64,000 nucleotides of DNA, from assembly GCF_013371465.1 (NCBI RefSeq), contig NZ_JABWDU010000003.1, positions 868,001 to 932,000 on the forward strand, written 5' to 3'. The translations under genes were made by a program, and so were the position numbers. The DNA comes from Ensifer oleiphilus (lineage in GTDB: Bacteria; Pseudomonadota; Alphaproteobacteria; Rhizobiales; Rhizobiaceae). The notes beneath the pieces are model-generated. The model did not search any database. It was not told the origin of the DNA and saw only the letters and a program-made list of their open reading frames with translations. Positions 42,204-50,700 of the stretch are shown one piece after another; position 1 is the first letter of the stretch; every line of letters begins with the position of its first letter.

Positions 42204-42989
42204 ATGCACATGGGGCGTATCGAGCTGTTTCACGAATGGGGGTCGATCCAGTCCCACAAGGTCCGCCTCTGCCTCGCCGAACTCGGCCTTCCCTGGATTT
42301 CCCGCCGCGTGGATCTCGCAGCCTTTGCCAATCTCCAGGCGGACTTCCTCGCCATAAACCCGCTCGGACTCGTGCCAGCATTGAGGATCGGCGATGAGAT
42401 CGTCACCGAATCGTCCCGCATCAACGAACGACTGAATGACCTGGCGGACGGCGGGCTCTTGCCGACGGCGCCCGACGCGCGGCAGCGCGTGCGCGCCTGG
42501 ACGTCAGTGGCAGACAAGGTGGTTCATCCGGCCGTCAGGCCACCGACATTCAACCTGATCCTGAAGGTGCGCTTACGGCGGCTGCCGGCCGGTGCGCTCG
42601 ACGCCGCGATGGACCGCCATCCGCATGCTGCCCGAGCCGATGCCTATAGAGAGGCAGCCAAAGCCCCGATCGATTGCCGGGCGATCATCCGCTCGATCGC
42701 GACGATGAAACAGGTGCTTGCCAATATGGACGAGGCACTCTCGCAACGGCGATGGCTTGCGGCGGAAACCTACACATTGGCGGATGTTGCGTTGTCCGCC
42801 TTCATCGACCGGCTCGACCGGCTCGCCATGTCAGCCCTTCTCGACGCTGTTCCGAACGTCCAGGCGTGGGCCGATGCCATCAGAAACCGGCCAAGCTTTC
42901 CTCTGGCCAAAGGGCCGGAGGCCGAACGTCCCGATCCGCTCGTCGACCGCGCACTGGTCGAACGGTTGATCGCGGCCGCCAACTCATAG
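42204..42989 (+). CDS. Glutathione S-transferase family protein
   Basis: A 261-aa GST. The N-terminal thioredoxin fold carries HEWGSIQSHKVRLCLAELGL and NPLGLVPALRIGDEIVTES with the cis-Pro and the Glu-Ser glutathione site; the C-terminal helical domain includes WLAAETYTLADVALSAFIDRL. Paired with FAH-family enzymes, GSTs can act as maleylpyruvate or maleylacetoacetate isomerases; that role is inferred. Followed 34 bases later by a nitroreductase-family gene. Confidence 0.9.
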   Translation: MHMGRIELFHEWGSIQSHKVRLCLAELGLPWISRRVDLAAFANLQADFLAINPLGLVPALRIGDEIVTESSRINERLNDLADGGLLPTAPDARQRVRAWTSVADKVVHPAVRPPTFNLILKVRLRRLPAGALDAAMDRHPHAARADAYREAAKAPIDCRAIIRSIATMKQVLANMDEALSQRRWLAAETYTLADVALSAFIDRLDRLAMSALLDAVPNVQAWADAIRNRPSFPLAKGPEAERPDPLVDRALVERLIAAANS

Positions 42990-43023
42990 ACGCCCGAGAT
43001 AACCAACATCCGAAAGGGAACCC

Positions 43024-43632
43024 ATGGACCATCGAAGCCTTCAACCCACGCAGGCGGACGCAAGCCTGCTGGAAAAAATGTTCACGCAAGCGCGAAGCCA
43101 GAACGGCTGGCTCGATCGGCCCGTTGCGAACGCGCTGCTCGAGCAGATCCACGATCTCGCGCGGCTGGCGCCGACGAGCATGAACTGCTCGCCGCTGAGG
43201 ATTACCTACCTCGTCACGACAGAGGCGAAGGAAAAGCTGCGCCCGGCGCTCGCCGCCGGCAATGTCGACAAGATGATGACGTGCCCGGTCGTCGCCATCT
43301 TCGCGACAGACTTCGCCTTTGCCGAGCGCCTGCCGTTCCTGTTTCCGCACACGGACGGAAAGGGGTTCTTCGAGCGCAATCCGCATCTCGTCGCGGATAC
43401 GGCCTTCCGCAACGCCACGCTGCAGGCGGGCTATTACATGCTGGCTGCCCGCGCGCTCGGGCTCGATTGTGGCCCGATCTCCGGCTTCGACGCCAAGGCC
43501 GTCGACGCGATCTTCTTCAGCGACGCGCAGCTGAGATCGAATTTCCTTTGCGGGCTCGGCCATGGCGATCCGTCAAAGCTGTTTGCCCGCCACCCGCGCC
43601 TGTCGTTCGAAGACGCCTGCCAGATCCTCTAA
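43024..43632 (+). CDS. Nitroreductase family protein (RutE/3-hydroxypropanoate dehydrogenase-like)
   Basis: A 202-aa FMN-dependent reductase. The pattern fits malonic-semialdehyde reductase RutE: LARLAPTSMNCSPLRITYLVT, YYMLAARALGLDCGPISGFDAKAVD and NFLCGLGHGDP. RutE reduces malonic semialdehyde from pyrimidine breakdown; no other rut gene is present, so the substrate may be another small aldehyde. GGGAACCC precedes the ATG. Confidence 0.9.
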   Translation: MDHRSLQPTQADASLLEKMFTQARSQNGWLDRPVANALLEQIHDLARLAPTSMNCSPLRITYLVTTEAKEKLRPALAAGNVDKMMTCPVVAIFATDFAFAERLPFLFPHTDGKGFFERNPHLVADTAFRNATLQAGYYMLAARALGLDCGPISGFDAKAVDAIFFSDAQLRSNFLCGLGHGDPSKLFARHPRLSFEDACQIL

Positions 43633-43638
43633 ACGGCA

Positions 43639-43672
43639 GCAGCCCCCGGCGGCATCGCCAGGGGCTGCTTTT
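43639..43672. terminator. Terminator between the convergent nitroreductase and RidA genes
   Basis: GCAGCCCC (43639-43646) / GGGGCTGC (43661-43668) with a 14-base loop and TTTT on the plus strand. Confidence 0.85.
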
Positions 43673-43689
43673 CAGACCTTCATAAAGCT

Positions 43690-44097
43690 TCATGCCGGCG
43701 CGCGAGCCACCACCTTCAGTTCCACGACCATATCGGGATGCGGCAGTTCGTTGACCCCGACTGTGGTGCGTGCCGGCCCATCGGCGGCAAACCACATATT
43801 GTACTCGTCGTTCATCGCCCGGTAGTGGCGCATGTCGGTCAGGAACACCGTGACATCGACGATGTCGCCGAAGCTTCCACCATTGCGGGCGAGCGTTTCG
43901 CCGATCTTGCGCAGGATCACCCGCAATTGCTCGGCGACATCGTAGGTCGCTTGACCGTCAGCGGTTCTTGCCGAGCCTGCAATTGTGCCATCCGCCTGCC
44001 GGGCGCTCATGCCGGACAGGAAGAGCAATCCGCCCGCCCGCCTGAGATCAGGATAGTTGGCAAGCGGCTTTATGGCCCCCGGAACCACCGCGCTCAT
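43690..44097 (-). CDS. RidA/YjgF family protein (aminomuconate-deaminase-like)
   Basis: A 135-aa RidA-fold protein: GLLFLSGMSARQADGTI, DVAEQLRVILRKIGETLARNGGSFGDIVDVTVFL and RTTVGVNELPHPDMVVELKVVA. The conserved RTTVGVNELP and the Glu near the C terminus suggest enamine/imine deaminase activity; 2-aminomuconate deaminases are of this type. ATG 44097 overlaps the DapA-like gene stop by 4 bases. Confidence 0.9.
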   Translation of the reverse strand: MSAVVPGAIKPLANYPDLRRAGGLLFLSGMSARQADGTIAGSARTADGQATYDVAEQLRVILRKIGETLARNGGSFGDIVDVTVFLTDMRHYRAMNDEYNMWFAADGPARTTVGVNELPHPDMVVELKVVARAPA

Positions 44098-45014
44098 GCT
44101 GGCTCCATCGTCGCGGCCCAGGGCCTGAAGCCGATCTCTGTGCAGGCGGACACGAATTTCTGTTCGGCCTGGCGATCGAGCTCCACCAGCGGCGGACGCA
44201 CCGCGCGCCAGGTCTCGTCGCCGGTGTGGCGGGCCATTGCGATCTTCATCGCCTGGATCATCGGAAACTGCTGGAACAACGTGCGCACCGGGGCAATCGA
44301 AGCGAAAGCCTGTGCGGCCCCGACTGTGCTCGCGGCCGAAACCGCATCGACCATGGCCTTGGCGTTGACATTGGCCGTCGCCGAAATGCAACCGACGGCG
44401 CCACGCTCGATGGTCTCGCCAAGCAGGATCTCCGAAGCGGGAAAGACGCGGAACCCGTTTCCGACGCCGAGAAAGCCGTTCAGCGTGTCGCGGTCGCCGG
44501 AGCTGTCCTTCACGCCGAGAATGTTGGCAGGATATCGCCGCTGCAGGGTCTCGATCAGCTCAAGGGTGATCGGCACGCCGGTGAATTGCGGTATGTGATA
44601 GAGAACGATCGAGAGACGGTCGGATCCGACCGCTTCGATCAGCCGCCCGTAATAGCGCGCGAGACCGTCCGTCGTCAGCGGCTTGTAGAAGAACGGCGGC
44701 AGCACGAGCACCGAGGGCGCACCAGCATCGACGGCTGCGCGGGTAAGCTCGATGGTTTCCTCCAAGCTGCAGGCGCCGACCCCCGGCATCAGCGCCTTCG
44801 TGGGGATGCCGGCCATGACGACCGCATCGAGCAGGTCGCGCTTCTTGCGCAACGCCAGCGAGGCTGCCTCACTGTTGGTGCCGAAGACCGCGAGCCCGGC
44901 GCCCTGTTCGACGATCCAGCGGCAATGCTCGATGAAGCGGGGTGTGTTGCAGCTCAGGTCCGCCTTGAACGGGGTGAGGACGGGAGCGTAGACGGAAAAG
45001 AGGTCTGGATTCAT
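44094..45014 (-). CDS. DapA-like aldolase/lyase (DHDPS/NAL family)
   Basis: A 306-aa Schiff-base TIM barrel. The Schiff-base Lys is Lys169 (GVKDSSGD), the Tyr is Tyr139 (LYHIPQFTG), and GTNSEA (45-50) replaces the usual GTTGE. Such replacements are typical of paralogues acting on keto-acids other than aspartate semialdehyde. Located between an alpha/beta hydrolase and RidA in one minus operon. Confidence 0.92.
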   Translation of the reverse strand: MNPDLFSVYAPVLTPFKADLSCNTPRFIEHCRWIVEQGAGLAVFGTNSEAASLALRKKRDLLDAVVMAGIPTKALMPGVGACSLEETIELTRAAVDAGAPSVLVLPPFFYKPLTTDGLARYYGRLIEAVGSDRLSIVLYHIPQFTGVPITLELIETLQRRYPANILGVKDSSGDRDTLNGFLGVGNGFRVFPASEILLGETIERGAVGCISATANVNAKAMVDAVSAASTVGAAQAFASIAPVRTLFQQFPMIQAMKIAMARHTGDETWRAVRPPLVELDRQAEQKFVSACTEIGFRPWAATMEPA

Positions 45015-45020
45015 GGGTGT

Positions 45021-45977
45021 TCACTTTCGATTTTGACAGGTGAGGCCGCAGGAAAAGAAGCCGCATTCCTGCTGGGCGAACCGGAGGATCTCGCGTCCAA
45101 GCTCCTCCTCGCGCGTATCGAAATGCGCGACGATGGACGTGTGATTGTGGCGGTTGAGCTGCAGGAAACGCGGCGCCTTGCCCTTGCGGAGCGCATGGCG
45201 CTGGACGAACTCGGCACCATAGGCATCGATGTAGCGGTTCTCGTGCTCTGCGACGGCGACCAGCACCGGCAGGTCGCTCGCGCCCGCGTGGGTTACCGGG
45301 GAGCGCGCCTCGTAGGTGGCGAGATCATCCCCGAAATATTGACGGACGTTGGCGGCATTGGGGTTGTCGGGCAACTGGTCGGCCCTGAGCCGCGCGCTGA
45401 TGAACACGGCCCCCTTGACCGCCGGGCTCGGCAATCGACCGGCCGCCGGATCATAGAGATAGCCCGCGACATGGCAGCCGCCGGCGGAATGGCCGATAAG
45501 CAGGATCGATTGCGGATCGCCGCCGTAATCGGCGATCGACCCGGTAATCCAGTCGATCGCCGCGGCGACGTCGCGCGCGCCCTCAGGATACTGCGCCCCC
45601 GGCGCCAGGCGATATTCGATGTTGACGCCGACGAAGCCCTGTCGGGCAAACCAGCGCAGCACGTTGTCGTAGATCAGCCCGTCGGCGCTCTTTGAACCGC
45701 GCGTAAATGCACCGCCGTGGACGAAGGCGACGACATCGCGTGGACGACCACCGGCGCAGGAATAGGCGCTTTCGAACACGTCCAGGCGTTGCGCACTGTC
45801 TTCGCCATAGGGGATGTCGCGATGCTCGACGAGCGGCTGGCGGACGATGCTTGCCTCGACATGCGGCCGGTAGACGTCGAGCACGACCTTGCGGCTTGCC
45901 GCCAGGTCGTCGTTCCAGATGGCGCCGACGGCGTCCAGCCGCGCCTGATCCGTGACCGTCAATCCCGCAAACCTCAT
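45021..45977 (-). CDS. Alpha/beta hydrolase, kynurenine-formamidase/HSL-like
   Basis: A 318-aa hydrolase with the HSL-like motif VHGGAFTRGS (oxyanion), the nucleophile GHSAGG and the His in NRHNHTSIVAHF. EYRLAPGAQYPEGARDVAAAIDWI is typical of BD-FAE/formamidase-type esterases. ATG 45977 with TTGGAGGCG upstream is chosen; the longer open frame runs through the regulatory gap. First gene of hydrolase-DapA-RidA. Confidence 0.9.
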   Translation of the reverse strand: MRFAGLTVTDQARLDAVGAIWNDDLAASRKVVLDVYRPHVEASIVRQPLVEHRDIPYGEDSAQRLDVFESAYSCAGGRPRDVVAFVHGGAFTRGSKSADGLIYDNVLRWFARQGFVGVNIEYRLAPGAQYPEGARDVAAAIDWITGSIADYGGDPQSILLIGHSAGGCHVAGYLYDPAAGRLPSPAVKGAVFISARLRADQLPDNPNAANVRQYFGDDLATYEARSPVTHAGASDLPVLVAVAEHENRYIDAYGAEFVQRHALRKGKAPRFLQLNRHNHTSIVAHFDTREEELGREILRFAQQECGFFSCGLTCQNRK

Positions 45978-46070
45978 CCCGCGCCTCCAAGCTGGTGTGA
46001 CCGACGGCTTTCCGTGCACCGTCGTCTGTTTGCATGTCGATAACATCCAAAAACACACTTGACAACCATT

Positions 46071-46099
46071 TTGCATACACAGATTAGTATTTGCATACA
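46071..46099. promoter_or_regulatory. Tandem TTGCATACA elements
   Basis: Two identical TTGCATACA nonamers at 46071-46079 and 46091-46099, exactly 20 bases apart (about two helical turns). A related TTTGCATGTC lies near 46030. The gap separates the hydrolase operon (minus) from the VOC-dehydrogenase-gntR operon (plus). Confidence 0.7.
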
Positions 46100-46171
46100 C
46101 GAAGCGATTTGATCTCGTGTTGCGCGCCGCATGTCGCCTCGCGCTCGTCATCGACAGAAGGAAATTGACCC

Positions 46172-46576
46172 ATGGCAAAATTGCGCCATCTCGCTATCGC
46201 GGTTTCGGATCCGGAAGCCGCAGCCCAGTTCTTCGAAAAGGCATTCGGCATGACCCGCGCCGGCCAGGCCATGCGCGGCGTCTATATGACCGACGGCATC
46301 ATGAACGTGGCCCTGCTCAACTTCGGCGAAGAGCCGGTTCCGGGCTTCGAGACCGAGAAGGACTATAACGGCCTCATCCACTTCGGCGTCTGGGTCGATT
46401 CCGTCGAGGAAACAGACCAGCTCGTGCGTGCTGCCGGCGGGTCCTACATGGCCGGCCGCAAGGAAACCAACCCGAACGTTTTCTACGAGGTCAAGTACAA
46501 GACGCCCGAAGGCATTGTCTTCGACGTCACCGAGAATGGCTGGAAGGGTGCAGTCAAGAACGTCAACGCGGCCTGA
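46172..46576 (+). CDS. VOC family protein (glyoxalase-like)
   Basis: A 134-aa single-module VOC protein: LRHLAIAVSDPEAAAQFFEKAFGM, GLIHFGVWVDSVEETDQLV and TPEGIVFDVTENGW. His6, His in LIHFG and the Glu/Asp near the end could bind a metal. The reaction is unknown; it is the first gene of the operon with the dehydrogenase and the GntR regulator. Confidence 0.88.
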   Translation: MAKLRHLAIAVSDPEAAAQFFEKAFGMTRAGQAMRGVYMTDGIMNVALLNFGEEPVPGFETEKDYNGLIHFGVWVDSVEETDQLVRAAGGSYMAGRKETNPNVFYEVKYKTPEGIVFDVTENGWKGAVKNVNAA

Positions 46577-46681
46577 TCAGGCCTGTCGCGGCCGCGCCTC
46601 AGGCGCGGCACGCCACACAGCTGAAACAATCGTCCGGTTCGCATGACGGAACGACACGACAAACGCATTGGAGAGACTGAC

Positions 46682-47617
46682 ATGGCAAGAAAGACGATTG
46701 TGGTTTCGATACCGGTTTCCGAAAAGTGCCTGTCACGCCTCTCCAGCGCCTACGATGTGATCACGCTGCCTAACGGCTTGGGCAGCGGATCACCGGATCT
46801 CGACCCGAACACAGTCTGGGCGATCGTGACCAACGGCAGCACCGGACTGTCGCAGGCCGACATGGCACGGCTTCCGGGCCTCAAGCTCGCTTGCTCCTTT
46901 GGTGCCGGCTACGAGAACATCGATTTGGACGGGGCCAGGCATCATGGCGTGTCCGTCACCCATGCGCCGAACACCAATATGGAGACGGTCGCCGATCACG
47001 CGCTTGCGCTGATGCTGGCGGTCTCGCGCGATATCTGCGTCCGCGACCGGGCGCTGCGCACCGGCGCCTGGGCTTCGATCCGCTCGCCCCGCCCGACGCT
47101 TTCGGGGTCGAGGCTCGGCATGATCGGACTTGGCAATATCGGCCAGGCCATTGCCGGGCGCGGCGAAGCCTTCGGCATGGAGGTCACCTATACGGCACCG
47201 GAAGTCATGCCCGGTGTTACCTGGCCACGCCTCCCCGACGCGGTGGCGCTTGCGGCCGTCAGCGACTTTCTTGTCGTTGCCTGTCCCGGCGGGCCGGCGA
47301 CGCGGCATCTGGTCAACCGCGAAGTGCTGGAAGCGCTCGGACCAAAGGGCTTTCTGGTCAACATTTCGCGCGGCATGGTGGTGGATACCGCGGCACTCGT
47401 TGAGGTGTTGCAACGCGGCGGCATCGCCGGCGCCGGGCTCGATGTCTTCGAAGGTGAGCCGGCGCTGCCTGCTGCGCTTCGCGACCTCGACAATGTCGTT
47501 CTCACGCCGCATATGGCCGGGCGCTCACCGGCGGCAGAGGAGGCTCAGGTAACCGCGTTGTTGCACAACCTTGACGCGGCCCGCGAGGGCCGCCCCCTGA
47601 CAGCTCAACTTGCATAA
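46682..47617 (+). CDS. D-isomer specific 2-hydroxyacid dehydrogenase
   Basis: A 311-aa NAD(P)-dependent dehydrogenase. The Rossmann motif is GLGNIGQAIA; catalytic residues are the Arg in LVNISRGMVVD, the Glu in DVFEGEPALP and the His in LTPHMAGRSPA. It resembles hydroxypyruvate/glyoxylate reductases. The ATG at 46682 has GGAGAGA at normal spacing. Substrate is presumably a 2-oxo acid of the island's pathway. Confidence 0.93.
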   Translation: MARKTIVVSIPVSEKCLSRLSSAYDVITLPNGLGSGSPDLDPNTVWAIVTNGSTGLSQADMARLPGLKLACSFGAGYENIDLDGARHHGVSVTHAPNTNMETVADHALALMLAVSRDICVRDRALRTGAWASIRSPRPTLSGSRLGMIGLGNIGQAIAGRGEAFGMEVTYTAPEVMPGVTWPRLPDAVALAAVSDFLVVACPGGPATRHLVNREVLEALGPKGFLVNISRGMVVDTAALVEVLQRGGIAGAGLDVFEGEPALPAALRDLDNVVLTPHMAGRSPAAEEAQVTALLHNLDAAREGRPLTAQLA

Positions 47618-47698
47618 ATCCTTGGCTGTCATTAAATCGATTCCAAGCACCTTCGGCTGAAGGTCGCTCAATGTCGTGAAGACAGGAAAGCTGCGCGC

Positions 47699-48349
47699 AT
47701 GACAACTATCGCCTCTCAGATCTATCAGGCCCTGGCGGAAGAGATCGCCAAGGGTGTGATGACCCCTGGGCAGAAGCTTGAGGAAAAGATGATCGCCGAG
47801 AAGTTCGGCGTTTCCAGAACCCCCGTGCGCGAAGCGATGCGCGAACTGGGTGCGCGCGGGCTGATCGAGATGAATCCTCGACGCGGCGGCATCGTCGCGC
47901 GGATCGACGTCGAGCAGATGGCCGACATGCTGGAGGCCGAATGCGAGATCGAGGCCTCCTGCGCCCGGCTGGCCGCCCAGCGCATGACGGGCATGGAGCG
48001 CGAACAGCTCTACGAACTCCACCGGCTCTATGCCGAATGTGTCGGCAATCAGGATCTCGATGGCTGCCGTGACATCAATCGCAAGTTCCACGACGCGATC
48101 TGCCGAGGGGCCCACAACACCACGATCGCCGCCATGGCGGTCGAGCTCAGGGTCAGGCTGGCCCCGTTCCGCCAGCATCAGGCGGGTCCTGCCGACGTGC
48201 GGCTGCAGCAGTCGCTCGACGAGCACCAGAAGATCGTCGACGCCATCCGCGCCAACGACGCCGCCGGCGCATACGCCGCGCTTTCCGAGCACAATGCCCG
48301 CCTGAGCGCCGGCGTCATGCGACGGTTTACGGCGGCAGCCAGCAAATAA
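47699..48349 (+). CDS. GntR family regulator, FCD subfamily
   Basis: A 216-aa regulator with an N-terminal winged helix (QIYQALAEEIAKGVMTPGQKLEEKMIAEKFGVSRTPVREAMREL) and a C-terminal FCD domain (metal-type His/Asp: NRKFHDAICRGAHN, DEHQKIVDAI). FCD regulators bind carboxylate ligands. It closes the VOC-dehydrogenase operon and most likely acts at the TTGCATACA elements. Confidence 0.93.
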   Translation: MTTIASQIYQALAEEIAKGVMTPGQKLEEKMIAEKFGVSRTPVREAMRELGARGLIEMNPRRGGIVARIDVEQMADMLEAECEIEASCARLAAQRMTGMEREQLYELHRLYAECVGNQDLDGCRDINRKFHDAICRGAHNTTIAAMAVELRVRLAPFRQHQAGPADVRLQQSLDEHQKIVDAIRANDAAGAYAALSEHNARLSAGVMRRFTAAASK

Positions 48350-48761
48350 TCTCGCCCGCGGGCATTTCTGATCTGAACCGGTTCGGCCGCGAGCGCGCTC
48401 GCGATTACGCGGCCTGACGGCCCACCACCCTCAGGCTTGCTTGGCTGCGCGAAAGCGCGGCCCGTTTGGCTTGATCGATCACCGGACGACGCCGGCTCCC
48501 GTCGCTCCTCCCGCCCGCCGTCTCCCTGTCATCCCGTGTACCCAGCCGTTGCGGTCGTTTGCCGAGGCATCCGATGGCGTTGCGCAAGCAGGGCTCCCTA
48601 ACGCGGTCTTCCTCGGCGCGCGCCGACTTTCAGATGTGCAAATTTATCTGTTTGCATTCCTTATCAAGTCTGTGCATACATAATAGTCGTATTGAATGCA
48701 CAATGGTCGGTACGATACAACGCCCGACGAAATTCATGACCCGAGTTCTGGAGGAGAAATC
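48350..48761. other. Regulatory gap before the orphan binding-protein gene
   Basis: A 412-base gap. It has a 14-base palindrome GCGAGCGCGCTCGC (48389-48402) after gntR and, near the end, TTGCATTCC at 48652 and GTGCATACA at 48672. TGTGCAT (48671-48677) and ATGCACA (48696-48702) form an 18-base-spaced inverted repeat. No convincing gene. Confidence 0.6.
48671..48702. promoter_or_regulatory. GCATACA-type operator upstream of the binding-protein gene
   Basis: TGTGCAT-N18-ATGCACA with an internal GTGCATACA, similar to the elements at 42132 and 46071. It lies 60-90 bp upstream of the ATG at 48762. Confidence 0.5.
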
Positions 48762-49715
48762 ATGGGCAGGAATGCACGATATATGACGTTGGTTCTGGCG
48801 GCCGCCGCTACGGGCGCACTGGCCACTCCCGCGTCAGCCGAAACGCAGAAGACGATCGGGGTGACGGTGCCCTATTTCGCCTCGCCTTTCTGGAAGGCCG
48901 GGTTGTACGGCGTCGAGACGGCGGGCAAGGAGAAGGGCTACGCCGTCATCAAGGGAGATGCCAAGGACAAGGCCGAACTGCAGATCGAGCAGATCCGCGG
49001 CTTTATCGACAAGAAGGTTGCTGCCATTATCATCGGTGCTGCCGATGCCGTGGCCGTTGCACCGGCCGTGGAAGAAGCCATCGACAAGGGCATCCCCGTT
49101 ATCGCGCTTTCGGTTCCACCGAAGTCCGACCGGCTGACGTCCTTCGTCGGTGCCGACAACATCGGCATGGGCCGACTACAGGGCATTTGCCTTGGCCGTG
49201 CGATCGGCGGCAAGGGCGAAGTCGGCCTTTTCGCCGGCCCGGACGAGATCTGGGCGAAGCTTCGCGTCACCGGCTTCAAGAACACCATCGAGGCCGACTT
49301 CCCCGACATCAAGATCGTCGCGGAAAAAGCCGGCGGCACGAAGGATGCCGGCGTTGCTGTCGCCGAATGGGCCAAGGCCTATCCCGGCATGCACGGCATC
49401 TTCACCGCAGCCGACACGATGGCGGTGGAATCGATCAAGTCGCTCGACGAAGCCAAGGCGATGGACAAGTTCAAGGTTTCAACCTCGAACCTGAACGACG
49501 AGGCACGCGCAGCGCTCGACAACGGCACGCTGACCTGCGCGTCGCTGCAGCCCGCGGTTTCGATGGGCCGCGACGCGATGCGCGAAGCCACGGCCGCGAT
49601 CGAGGGCGGCAAGGTGCTCGGCCGGATCGAAGCACCGGCGCTGCTGGTCACTCGGGAGAAGGTCGCCTCCTACGACTTCAGCAAGATCATCGCTCCGGCC
49701 GACTACCAGCCGTAA
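48762..49715 (+). CDS. Orphan sugar-type periplasmic binding protein
   Basis: A 317-aa type I binding protein with a Sec signal (YMTLVLAAAATGALATPASA) and the Peripla_BP_4 fold: IGVTVPYFASPFWKAGLYGVETAGKEKG, IRGFIDKKVAAIIIGAADAVAV and VEEAIDKGIPVIALSVPP. GGAGGAGAAATC precedes the ATG. It is alone on the plus strand with its own terminator; its transporter partners may be those on the facing minus operon, or elsewhere. Confidence 0.92.
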   Translation: MGRNARYMTLVLAAAATGALATPASAETQKTIGVTVPYFASPFWKAGLYGVETAGKEKGYAVIKGDAKDKAELQIEQIRGFIDKKVAAIIIGAADAVAVAPAVEEAIDKGIPVIALSVPPKSDRLTSFVGADNIGMGRLQGICLGRAIGGKGEVGLFAGPDEIWAKLRVTGFKNTIEADFPDIKIVAEKAGGTKDAGVAVAEWAKAYPGMHGIFTAADTMAVESIKSLDEAKAMDKFKVSTSNLNDEARAALDNGTLTCASLQPAVSMGRDAMREATAAIEGGKVLGRIEAPALLVTREKVASYDFSKIIAPADYQP

Positions 49716-49750
49716 GCATTACCGGTCTTTTGAAGACATGTGCACACTCG

Positions 49751-49782
49751 ACAGGGCCCGGCCGAGCTGGGCCCTGTTTTTG
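49751..49782 (+). terminator. Terminator of the orphan binding-protein gene
   Basis: ACAGGGCCC (49751-49759) / GGGCCCTGT (49769-49777) with a T-run, 35 bases after the stop. Confidence 0.9.
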
Positions 49783-49928
49783 CATGCGGTTTGGCTGCGT
49801 GCCGTCAGGGTTCAAAAACTGGGACGACTTGCGGCCCAAACCACGGCGCCCATCACGAACCGGCCCTCACTCTGGCTGACCCGTCGCGGAGATCCACTCA
49901 GCCCTGTTTATCGCCGCCGGCTTTCCGG

Positions 49929-50690
49929 CTAGCTGTGCTGCAGACCCGTGATCATCGCGATGATCTCGTTCTTGTCGGTCTTGGCCGTTTCCCGGACGCC
50001 GATCTGCTTGCCGCGTCGCAGGACACAGATGCGGTCCGACAATTTGAACACCTGGTCGAGACTATGGCTGATGATCAGCACGCCGATGTTGCGGCTCTTC
50101 AGCGACTGCACGATTTCCTCGACCTTGGCCGTTTCGGCAACCCCGAGCGCTGCCGTCGGCTCATCCAGCAGAATGAGCTTGCTTGCCCAATGGGTGGCGC
50201 GCGCGATCGCCACGCCCTGGCGCTGCCCGCCGGAGAGATCCCGGATCGTCGCATGGGCTGAAGGGATGCGGACATCCAGCTCCTTCACGAGCTTTTCGGT
50301 CTCATCGATCATCCGGCGACGGTCCAAAAGGCCGAAGCGGTTTGTCGGCTCGCGGCCAAGGAACATGTTCATGTAGACGCTCTGCTGATCGGCAAGGGCG
50401 AGATCCTGATAGACGACCTCGATGCCGTGTGCCCGCGCCATCGTGGCGTTCGACATGGTCACCGTTTCGCCCTCGATCGTCATCGTTCCGGATGTCGGCG
50501 GATGAACGCCGGAAATGATCTTGATCAGCGTGGACTTGCCGGCACCGTTATCGCCGACAAGCGCGACGATCTCGCCGGGATAGACTTCGAGCGAAAAGTT
50601 CTCGATGGCAACGATGCCGCCGAAGGACTTGCGAATGTCTTGCAGCCGAAGGACCGGCGCACCCTGTGTGGCTTCTGCATTCACAGTCAT
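49929..50690 (-). CDS. ABC sugar transporter ATPase, single NBD
   Basis: A 253-aa single-domain relative of RbsA/FrcA. Walker A GDNGAGKST, signature LSGGQRQGVAIARAT, Walker B LILLDEPTAALG. Single-NBD forms pair as homodimers. ATG 50690 is preferred because AGGAGG lies 6 bases upstream; an ATG at 50696 is too near that sequence. Last gene of the seven-gene minus operon that begins with the ROK repressor. Confidence 0.94.
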   Translation of the reverse strand: MTVNAEATQGAPVLRLQDIRKSFGGIVAIENFSLEVYPGEIVALVGDNGAGKSTLIKIISGVHPPTSGTMTIEGETVTMSNATMARAHGIEVVYQDLALADQQSVYMNMFLGREPTNRFGLLDRRRMIDETEKLVKELDVRIPSAHATIRDLSGGQRQGVAIARATHWASKLILLDEPTAALGVAETAKVEEIVQSLKSRNIGVLIISHSLDQVFKLSDRICVLRRGKQIGVRETAKTDKNEIIAMITGLQHS

Positions 50691-50700
50691 GCTCATCCTC

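Noticed and set aside
44226-45695. 489-aa plus-strand frame across the DapA-like and hydrolase genes
   Set aside because: Antisense frame spanning a real intergenic junction, with no motif.
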